Under the pieces are notes generated by a model. That model was given only the letters and a program-made list of their open reading frames with translations, searched no databases and was not told where the DNA came from. Below, in pieces: positions 1 through 5,517 of a DNA stretch of 6,052 nt; the stretch's first letter is position 1, and each line of letters begins with the position of its first letter. The stretch spans positions 1-6,052 of the forward strand of contig JAFAQO010000199.1 in NCBI GenBank assembly GCA_019246375.1, in the 5' to 3' direction. The stretch is from Mycobacterium sp. (GTDB taxonomy: Bacteria > Actinomycetota > Actinomycetes > Mycobacteriales > Mycobacteriaceae). The position numbers and the translations under genes are program-made.

Positions 1-183
1 CATCGCGTTCTGCTGAGCGGTCGAGCCCTCCGCGGTCAGCTCGTTTTTACCGCCACAGTTCACCGGGCCAGTTTCAGATGGAACCGACGCGCCGCGGACG
101 TTGTTGTCGCTGCCGCATCCGACCAGCGCCAGGCCGGCAAGCGTCGCCGCGGCGAAAGCCCTGCAAACCCTGTCGACCCTCAC
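1..183 (-). CDS. pstS: PstS-type phosphate-binding lipoprotein, N-terminal part (cut by window edge)
   Basis: Periplasmic or cell-surface substrate-binding component of the Pst high-affinity phosphate ABC importer. Only 61 codons are in the window; the gene runs off the left edge. Read on the minus strand, a GTG start at 183-181 gives a short basic N-terminus, a hydrophobic stretch (about residues 9-22) and a lipobox ending LVGC, so Cys23 would be the lipidated residue. Then comes a low-complexity linker and the PstS-like segment VNCGGKNELTAEGSTAQQNA, which resembles the mature N-terminus of mycobacterial PstS proteins (GSTAQ contributes to the phosphate site in this family). An in-frame TTG at 210-208 is an alternative start; a TGA lies at 222-220. 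The GTG is preferred because GGGAAAGCGAG lies just upstream. A PHO box upstream supports the assignment. pstS paralogues cannot be told apart from this fragment. Confidence 0.85.
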   Translation of the reverse strand, partial: MRVDRVCRAFAAATLAGLALVGCGSDNNVRGASVPSETGPVNCGGKNELTAEGSTAQQNAM

Positions 184-250
184 CGATCTCGCTTTCCCGG
201 CCTCCGCCAAGTTGCTGGATCACCCCGGAAACTATGCGCCAGCCATGGCC

Positions 251-256
251 ACTATC
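251..256 (-). promoter_or_regulatory. Candidate -10 box of the pstS promoter
   Basis: The minus strand reads GATAGT here, four of six bases matching TATAAT. It begins 9 bases after the end of the PHO box. In PhoB-family promoters the box replaces the -35 element and sits about 10 bases upstream of the -10, so the spacing fits. Transcription would start near 244, giving a leader of about 60 bases before the GTG at 183. TAGTTT at 234-229 is a competing candidate but lies too far (31 bases) from the box. Confidence 0.45.
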
Positions 257-265
257 CGCATCGTC

Positions 266-283
266 GGTGAACGCCGGGTGAAC
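266..283 (-). promoter_or_regulatory. PHO box upstream of pstS
   Basis: The minus strand carries two perfect GTTCACC heptamers separated by 4 bases (GTTCACC-CGGC-GTTCACC), an 11-base period. This is the direct-repeat architecture of actinobacterial PHO boxes bound by PhoP in Streptomyces, the counterpart of SenX3-RegX3 in mycobacteria. It lies about 83 bases upstream of the pstS start and 33 bases past the mshD stop, so it would give pstS its own phosphate-starvation promoter independent of glnR-mshD. The motif is read directly; the regulator identity is inferred. Confidence 0.8.
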
Positions 284-318
284 AGCTTCAGCGCGCAGCA
301 GCGGTGCCGCCGGTTCTG

Positions 319-1997
<1,679 letters not shown>

Positions 1998-2001
1998 CAA
2001 G

Positions 2002-2008
2002 CCCCTCC
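2002..2008 (-). promoter_or_regulatory. Ribosome-binding site that decides the glnR start
   Basis: The minus strand reads GGAGGGG, a near-perfect Shine-Dalgarno sequence. Its GGAGG core is 3 bases from the first TTG (2000-1998) and 6 bases from the second TTG (1997-1995). The second spacing is the favourable one, so translation most likely begins at 1997. Confidence 0.7.
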
Positions 2009-2150
2009 GGCGTCGTGGGAAAGGCCTCTCCCAGACTCATGCCAACATCCACTTAATGCCCAAGTCACCTAAACAATAGCGTGCTACCTGGTATTTAGCG
2101 TGGCCGTCGTAGTGAGCCCCGCCACGGTACAGGACCTCATACGCCAGAAT
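2009..2150. promoter_or_regulatory. Divergent glnR / lmeA control region
   Basis: This stretch must hold promoters for the diverging glnR and lmeA transcripts, and is AT-richer than its surroundings around 2051-2098. On the plus strand the hexamer TAGCGT, which fits the mycobacterial TANNNT -10 pattern, occurs twice, at 2077-2082 and 2096-2101, 19 bases apart. On the minus strand the AT-rich segment containing CATTAAGT (2060-2053) is a possible -10 for glnR. None has a convincing -35 at normal spacing, and I see no clear GlnR or PHO box. Confidence 0.35.
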
Positions 2151-2963
2151 ATGCGGGTGCGGAAGATGCTGATCGGGGCGGCCGGGACAGCGGTGGCCAT
2201 CGTGATAGCCGCCGTCTCAGCCGTCGGCGTCGACTTCGGCGCGAGCGTCTACGCCGAGTATCGGCTGTCTTGTGCGGTACGTCAGGCAGCAGACCTAGGG
2301 TCAGATCCATTCGTCGCCATCCTCGGATTTCCATTCATCCCGCAAGCCATGAACCGCCACTACGACGAGTTGGAGATCAAGGCCAACGCCGTCGACCATG
2401 CGACGGTGGGCAAGGCAACGCTGGAGGCCACCATGCACTCGATCGGCCTGACCGACGCGTCCTGGCTGATCCGCCCAGCGGCGAAGCTGCCGGTCGGCGA
2501 GCTCGAGAGCCGGATCATCATCGACTCCGTCCACCTCGGCCGCTACCTGGGGATTAACGATCTGATGGTCGAGGCACCGCCTCAAGAAACCAACGACGCG
2601 ACCGGCGGGACCACCGAATCGGGGATCTCCGGTAGCCACGGGCTGGTGTTCACCGGCACGCCTAAGTCAGCCAACTTCGACAAGCGGGTCAGCGTCTCGG
2701 TGGACCTGTCGATCGCCGGTGCCGACCGGACCGTGCTCATGCTGACGCCCACCGGAATCCTGACCGGTCCGGACACCGCCAACCAACGCGTTCCCGACGA
2801 CAAGCGAGATGCGGTATTAGCTGCATTTCGCCAGCGGGTGCCCAACCAGAAGCTCCCCTTCGGGGTCGCGCCGACCAGCCAGGGAGCGCGCGGCTCTGAC
2901 GTCATCATCGAAGGAATCACCGAGGGAGTAACGATCGCGCTCGACGAGTTCAAACAGTCATGA
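2151..2963 (+). CDS. lmeA: LmeA-like phospholipid-binding envelope protein (DUF2993)
   Basis: Ortholog of the DUF2993 protein called LmeA in M. smegmatis (Rv0817c in M. tuberculosis), a cell-envelope phospholipid-binding protein needed for elongation of the mannan backbone of lipomannan and lipoarabinomannan. The product has an N-terminal basic segment (MRVRK), a hydrophobic anchor or signal (about residues 6-25, LIGAAGTAVAIVIAAVSAVG), then an exported domain with the family-typical start SDPFVAILGFPFIPQAMNRH and IKANAVDHATVGKATLEATM. The start is uncertain. ATG 2151 gives 270 residues, the length I recall for the ortholog, but has no good Shine-Dalgarno (AGGA is 16 bases away). GTG 2112 (283 residues) and GTG 2100 (287) are in frame upstream, and the intervening codons look coding. 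The gene is followed by a mini-ORF and thiX, probably one transcript. Confidence 0.85.
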   Translation: MRVRKMLIGAAGTAVAIVIAAVSAVGVDFGASVYAEYRLSCAVRQAADLGSDPFVAILGFPFIPQAMNRHYDELEIKANAVDHATVGKATLEATMHSIGLTDASWLIRPAAKLPVGELESRIIIDSVHLGRYLGINDLMVEAPPQETNDATGGTTESGISGSHGLVFTGTPKSANFDKRVSVSVDLSIAGADRTVLMLTPTGILTGPDTANQRVPDDKRDAVLAAFRQRVPNQKLPFGVAPTSQGARGSDVIIEGITEGVTIALDEFKQS

Positions 2964-3010
2964 TGAGTACTCGCTGGCCAGAAGAGCCCGGGGAGAAGGC
3001 GGACAAATGA
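2960..3010 (+). CDS. 16-codon mini-ORF bridging lmeA and thiX
   Basis: An ATG at 2960 (with a second ATG at 2963) overlaps the lmeA stop as ATGATGA. The frame reads MMSTRWPEEPGEKADK and stops at TGA 3008-3010, which overlaps the thiX start as ATGA. It therefore exactly fills the gap between the two genes, and its last codons include the thiX ribosome-binding site. It has no homolog I recognise. A ribosome finishing lmeA could reinitiate on it and then on thiX, so it may act as a coupling device and not as a functional peptide. The geometry is seen directly; translation is not shown and the arrangement could be chance. Confidence 0.35.
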   Translation: MMSTRWPEEPGEKADK

Positions 3011-3429
3011 CCACTGCAATCGTTGCCATCGCCGCTGCGGCCGGGCTTGCGGCCATCGCCGGCTGGCTGTTCACCCGGCGGTCTGGCGACGTCCGAGAAA
3101 CCAAGCCCGGATCGTCTGTGCCCGTTGGCCCGGATACCGCAGACCTCGGCCTGTCCGGCACCGGACCGACCATCGTGCACTTCAGCGCCGCCTGGTGTGG
3201 ACCGTGCGGCCGGGTGCGCCGCGTGGTCGACGAGGTGTGCGGCGACCTTGGTGACGTTGCCCACGTCGAGATCGATATGGACGCCAATCCCGAAGCGGCG
3301 CGGAACTTTTCGGTGCTGTCGCTGCCCACCACGTTGATCTTCGACGCCAATGGACGCCAGCGCTACCGCAGTGCCGGCGTTCCCAAAGCTGCCGATCTGC
3401 GGTCGGCGTTGACACCGCTGTTGGCTTGA
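3007..3429 (+). CDS. thiX: Membrane-anchored thioredoxin-like protein ThiX
   Basis: Thioredoxin-fold disulfide oxidoreductase. The 140-residue product opens with a hydrophobic segment (about residues 4-22) followed by TRR, which predicts an N-terminal membrane anchor with the enzyme domain outside the cytoplasm or, less likely, on its inner face. The domain has the classic WCGPC motif (C64 and C67) in the context HFSAAWCGPC, and the cis-proline at P107 (LSLPT), so it should be redox-active. A third cysteine, C78, follows the active-site helix. The start at 3007 is supported by GGAGAAGG at 2992-2999. It matches the 140-residue Rv0816c family in length and position. It lies 43 bases after lmeA with the mini-ORF between. 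Its stop codon overlaps a TTGACC sequence upstream of the next promoter. Substrate unknown. Confidence 0.93.
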   Translation: MTTAIVAIAAAAGLAAIAGWLFTRRSGDVRETKPGSSVPVGPDTADLGLSGTGPTIVHFSAAWCGPCGRVRRVVDEVCGDLGDVAHVEIDMDANPEAARNFSVLSLPTTLIFDANGRQRYRSAGVPKAADLRSALTPLLA

Positions 3430-3445
3430 CCAGGGTGTTATTAGG

Positions 3446-3451
3446 TAAGCT
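3446..3451 (+). promoter_or_regulatory. -10 box of a leaderless promoter for the polycysteine leader
   Basis: TAAGCT fits the mycobacterial TANNNT -10 consensus. Exactly 7 bases separate it from the G of the GTG at 3459, so transcription should begin on the start codon itself, the pattern of leaderless mycobacterial genes. TTGACC at 3426-3431, overlapping the thiX stop, resembles a -35 box but the spacer of 14 bases is short; many mycobacterial promoters need little -35 sequence. Confidence 0.75.
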
Positions 3452-3458
3452 GTCCGAC

Positions 3459-3548
3459 GTGTTTACCCGCCTGGAGCTTTTGCTCACCAAGCGCCGCGCA
3501 GTCGATCTGTGCCGCACCGCGGGTTGTTGCTGTTGTTGTAGCTGCTGA
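3459..3548 (+). CDS. Leaderless polycysteine leader peptide (cysteine-sensing attenuator)
   Basis: A 29-residue ORF starting at GTG 3459 and ending TGA 3546-3548. It begins MFTRLELLLTKRRAVDLC and ends GCCCCCSC: five cysteine codons in a row (TGT TGC TGT TGT TGT at 3525-3539), then Ser and Cys, plus Cys18, so seven of 29 residues are cysteine. There is no Shine-Dalgarno; the start sits on the predicted transcription start. Leaderless polycysteine short ORFs upstream of sulfur genes are described in mycobacteria as cysteine-responsive attenuators: when charged tRNA-Cys is scarce the ribosome stalls in the cysteine run and the changed mRNA structure frees the ribosome-binding site of the next gene. 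The genes downstream here (DUF4395, rhodanese, SseC) are the same kind of target. The peptide itself probably has no other function. Confidence 0.92.
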   Translation: MFTRLELLLTKRRAVDLCRTAGCCCCCSC

Positions 3549-3628
3549 GTAGCCGCGCCTTTTTCGCGCTGCGCTCGGAGCAGCCATTGCGGCGTGCCTC
3601 CACCTTCCCCGTGGACCAGAGCAGGAGT
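3476..3628 (+). promoter_or_regulatory. Candidate attenuator RNA structures upstream of the DUF4395 gene
   Basis: Several pairings can be drawn by eye. (1) GCUUUUGCUC (3476-3485), inside the leader ORF, is complementary over 10 bases, three of them G-U, to GAGCAGGAGU (3619-3628), which contains the whole AGGAG ribosome-binding site of the next gene. (2) CUGCU (3542-3546), at the last Cys and stop codons, can pair with AGCAG (3620-3624) of the same site. (3) GCUGCUGAG (3541-3549) can pair with CUCGGAGCAGC (3574-3584), 9 pairs with a 2-base bulge, around an inner GCGC hairpin with a U-rich loop (3555-3569). (4) UCCAC/GUGGA (3599-3615) forms a small hairpin. Pairings 2 and 3 exclude each other and would be covered by a ribosome stalled in the cysteine run. 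Which one forms in the cell is unknown. Confidence 0.5.
3623..3627 (+). promoter_or_regulatory. Ribosome-binding site of the DUF4395 gene
   Basis: AGGAG lies 7 bases before ATG 3635 and fixes that codon as the start. The longer reading from TTG 3587 lacks such a site and runs through the putative attenuator. Confidence 0.85.
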
Positions 3629-3634
3629 AGCACC

Positions 3635-4114
3635 ATGTCGACCACCACACCGGCCCAGGTAGACGTCCGGGGCCCCCGGTTCGTCGCCTGGATTACGAGC
3701 GTGGTTCTGGTCATCACTCTGATCGTGTCCGGAGTTAGCACCTCGGCGGCCGCCGTCGTGCTGGGTGTGCAGGCCCTGGTCTTCGCGATCGGCGCGGCCG
3801 GCGGCCCGCGGAGACACCCGTATGGACGGCTGTTCACCCACCTGGTGGCGCCACGGCTTCGCCCAGTCAGCGAACGCGAGCCAGTACCGCCGCTGAAGTT
3901 CGCCCAGCTGGTCGGATTCGTCTTCGCAGGCATCGGGCTGCTGGGTTTCGGTGCCGGTGTTCCGCTGCTGGGCGTCATCGCCACCGCGGCCGCGCTGGCG
4001 GCGTCTTTCCTGAATGCGGCCTTCGGCGTCTGCCTGGGCTGCCAGCTTTACCCGCTGATCGCACGCCCTCAGGCCTGGTCCGACAACCTCCGAGCCCGCA
4101 TAACCCGCATTTAG
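3635..4114 (+). CDS. DUF4395 integral membrane protein with CxxC motif
   Basis: A 159-residue protein of the DUF4395 family, function unknown. The cytoplasm-like N-terminus carries the family-typical VDVRGPRFVAWIT (residues 9-21). Four hydrophobic segments are visible at about 17-33, 37-55, 89-108 and 109-131, separated by a polar, basic central loop (58-88). Directly after the last segment comes GVCLGCQLYPLIARP with C133 and C136 in a CxGC motif, suggesting a thiol redox or sulfur-transfer site, or a metal site, at the membrane surface. It is the first full gene after the polycysteine leader and is followed 26 bases later by the rhodanese gene. A role in moving or handling a sulfur compound with the rhodanese and SseC is inferred from context only. 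Its control by cysteine supply follows from the leader. Confidence 0.9.
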   Translation: MSTTTPAQVDVRGPRFVAWITSVVLVITLIVSGVSTSAAAVVLGVQALVFAIGAAGGPRRHPYGRLFTHLVAPRLRPVSEREPVPPLKFAQLVGFVFAGIGLLGFGAGVPLLGVIATAAALAASFLNAAFGVCLGCQLYPLIARPQAWSDNLRARITRI

Positions 4115-4140
4115 CGCACGCAACCGAAAGGATCCCCACC

Positions 4141-4974
4141 ATGGCACGCTCCGAAGTCCTGGTCTCCGCTGACTGGGCCGAGAGCAATCTCGACGCCGCC
4201 AATGTCGTCTTCGTCGAAGTAGATGAGGACACCAGCGCCTACGACACCGGCCACATCGCCGGCGCAGTCAAGCTGGACTGGCGTACCGATCTGCAAGACC
4301 CGGTTCGGCGCGATTTCGTCGATGCTGAGCAGTTTTCCAAACTGTTGAGCGAACGCGGTATCTCCAATGACGACACCGTGATCCTCTACGGCGGCAACAA
4401 CAATTGGTTCGCCGCCTATGCCTACTGGTACTTCAAGCTGTACGGCCACGACAACGTCCAGCTGCTCGACGGTGGGCGTAAGAAGTGGGAACTCGACGGC
4501 CGCCCCCTGTCAACCGACACCGTCAGCCGCACCACGACCTCCTACACTGCGGTCGCGCCGGACAACAGCATTCGCGCCTTCCGCGACGAAGTCATCGCCG
4601 CCATCAACGTCAAGAACCTGGTCGACGTCCGCTCCCCCGACGAGTTCTCCGGCAAAATCCTCGCGCCGGCGCACCTGCCGCAGGAACAAAGCCAGCGGCC
4701 GGGTCACATTCCCGGTGCCATCAACGTGCCCTGGAGCAAGGCCGCCAACGAGGACGGCACCTTCAAGTCCGACGAGGACCTGGCCAAGCTGTACGCCGAT
4801 GCCGGGTTGGACGGTTCGAAGGAAACGATTGCATATTGCCGGATCGGGGAACGTTCGTCGCACACCTGGTTCGTGCTACGCGAATTGCTCGGACACCAAA
4901 ACGTCAAGAACTACGACGGCAGTTGGACGGAATACGGCTCCCTGGTGGGTGCCCCGATCGAGTTGGGAAGCTGA
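4141..4974 (+). CDS. cysA2: Two-domain rhodanese, thiosulfate sulfurtransferase (CysA2/CysA3 type)
   Basis: Transfers sulfane sulfur from a donor such as thiosulfate to a thiophilic acceptor through a cysteine persulfide. The 277-residue length equals that of the M. tuberculosis CysA2/CysA3 proteins. The N-terminal rhodanese domain (about 1-130) keeps the fold motifs (YDTGHIAGAVKLDW, VQLLDGGRKKWELDG) but has no cysteine at its pseudo-active site. The C-terminal domain (about 150-277) has LVDVRSPDEF, RPGHIPGAINVPW and the active-site loop CRIGERS with the catalytic Cys233. AAAGGA ends 8 bases before the ATG. Despite its name it is not an ABC sulfate transporter ATPase. The stop is followed after one base by sseC, so the two are tightly coupled. 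The symbol is taken from synteny; whether a second copy exists elsewhere cannot be seen. Confidence 0.95.
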   Translation: MARSEVLVSADWAESNLDAANVVFVEVDEDTSAYDTGHIAGAVKLDWRTDLQDPVRRDFVDAEQFSKLLSERGISNDDTVILYGGNNNWFAAYAYWYFKLYGHDNVQLLDGGRKKWELDGRPLSTDTVSRTTTSYTAVAPDNSIRAFRDEVIAAINVKNLVDVRSPDEFSGKILAPAHLPQEQSQRPGHIPGAINVPWSKAANEDGTFKSDEDLAKLYADAGLDGSKETIAYCRIGERSSHTWFVLRELLGHQNVKNYDGSWTEYGSLVGAPIELGS

Positions 4975-4975
4975 T

Positions 4976-5278
4976 ATGTGCTCTGCACCGAAGCAAGGAC
5001 AGACGTTGCCGGCCAGCGTCGACTTGGAGAAGGAGACGGTGATCACCGGCCGCGTCGTGGACGGCTCCGGCCAGGCGGTGAGTGGCGCGTTCGTGCGGCT
5101 GCTGGACGCCTCTGACGAGTTCACCGCCGAGGTCGTCGCGTCGGCCACCGGTGACTTCCGGTTCTTCGCCGCACCGGGCTCCTGGACCGTGCGCGCGCTG
5201 TCGGCAGCGGGTAACGGCGACGCTGTCGTGTCGCCGTCGGGCGCCGGCATCCACGAAGTGGACATCAAGATCGCCTGA
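4976..5278 (+). CDS. sseC2: SseC, DUF1416 rhodanese-partner protein
   Basis: A 100-residue protein closely matching mycobacterial SseC, which is always found beside CysA-type rhodaneses. It begins MCSAPKQGQTLPASVDLEKE and continues with VITGRVVDGSGQAVSGAFVRLLD and SATGDFRFFAAPGSWTVRAL, the pattern of a small beta-sandwich of the carboxypeptidase-regulatory or transthyretin type (DUF1416). The sole cysteine is Cys2, right at the N-terminus, a possible sulfur acceptor; that is inference. The biochemical role is not established. The ATG at 4976 follows the rhodanese stop by one base, and GGGAAG just upstream, inside the rhodanese gene, serves as ribosome-binding site. It is the last gene of the polycysteine-led operon, followed by the repeat region. 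Confidence 0.94.
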   Translation: MCSAPKQGQTLPASVDLEKETVITGRVVDGSGQAVSGAFVRLLDASDEFTAEVVASATGDFRFFAAPGSWTVRALSAAGNGDAVVSPSGAGIHEVDIKIA

Positions 5279-5287
5279 CCGGCGCGA

Positions 5288-5404
5288 CTACGTTCGATTG
5301 CCCGGCCCCTCCTCATCGCGGCTCCGCGCTCTGCATCGTCGCCGGGCTACGTTCGATTGCCCGGCCCCTCCTCATCGCGCTCCGCGCTCTGCATCGTCGC
5401 CGGG
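5288..5404. repeat. Two tandem copies of a 58-59 base palindromic repeat
   Basis: Unit 1 (5288-5346, 59 bases) and unit 2 (5347-5404, 58 bases) are identical but for one G missing in unit 2, and a further CTA follows. Each contains a sub-element bounded by the inverted ends GCCCGGC and GCCGGGC (5300-5347 and 5359-5405), able to form a hairpin, and each contains CTCCTCATCGCG and GCTCTGCATCGTCGCCGG. They begin 10 bases after the sseC stop and could serve as a 3'-end structure of that operon. The element resembles short GC-rich repeats I recall scattered between mycobacterial genes, but I cannot give it an established name. Confidence 0.9.
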
Positions 5405-5405
5405 C

Positions 5406-5411
5406 TAGACT
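5406..5411 (+). promoter_or_regulatory. -10 box of a leaderless promoter for the 32-residue protein
   Basis: TAGACT matches TANNNT and is followed by exactly 7 bases and then the GTG at 5419. The geometry is the same as at the polycysteine leader. The first two bases of the box belong to the residual CTA of the upstream tandem repeat. Confidence 0.65.
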
Positions 5412-5418
5412 CGTCGGC

Positions 5419-5517
5419 GTGGTGCTCTTCTTCGAGATCATGCTGGTCACGGCCGTCGTGGTCATCGCCTGGTTTGCGCTGTATGCGCTGTATCGGCTGA
5501 TCACCGACGAGTCGTGA
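5419..5517 (+). CDS. 32-residue single-pass membrane microprotein
   Basis: The ORF runs from GTG 5419 to TGA 5515-5517 and reads [18 protein letters not shown], then [14 protein letters not shown]. About residues 2-25 form one hydrophobic, aromatic-rich helix, followed by a short polar tail, so it should be a single-pass membrane protein. It has no Shine-Dalgarno and its GTG lies at the predicted transcription start; a second GTG follows immediately. Its stop overlaps the GTG of the nitrobindin gene as GTGA, implying co-transcription and coupling. I do not recognise a named family, although a similar small ORF before the Rv0813c gene would be expected if it is conserved. Microproteins of this size are often missed in annotation. 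Function unknown; an accessory role for the neighbouring gene is possible. Confidence 0.7.
   Translation: MVLFFEIMLVTAVVVIAWFALYALYRLITDES

Noticed and set aside
2053..2080. Possible GlnR operator near glnR (GTGAC and GTTTA fragments)
   Set aside because: The half-sites do not fit the expected spacing or sequence well enough to call.
3518..3564. Possible intrinsic terminator: CGCGG/CCGCG stem followed by five T residues
   Set aside because: The stem has only 5 pairs with a 30-base loop and the T run is short. Polycysteine leaders of this type are known to act on translation, so a terminator is not supported.
3587..3634. Upstream TTG extension of the DUF4395 ORF by 16 codons
   Set aside because: No ribosome-binding site precedes it, whereas ATG 3635 has AGGAG at ideal spacing; the extension would also overlap the attenuator region.
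3182..4147. Long minus-strand ORF of 321 codons with a glutamine run, antisense to thiX, the polycysteine leader and the DUF4395 gene
   Set aside because: It is the high-GC shadow of three plus-strand genes. The glutamine run is merely the complement of the Cys codons, the protein looks arginine- and glycine-rich without a recognisable domain, and the plus-strand genes are well supported.
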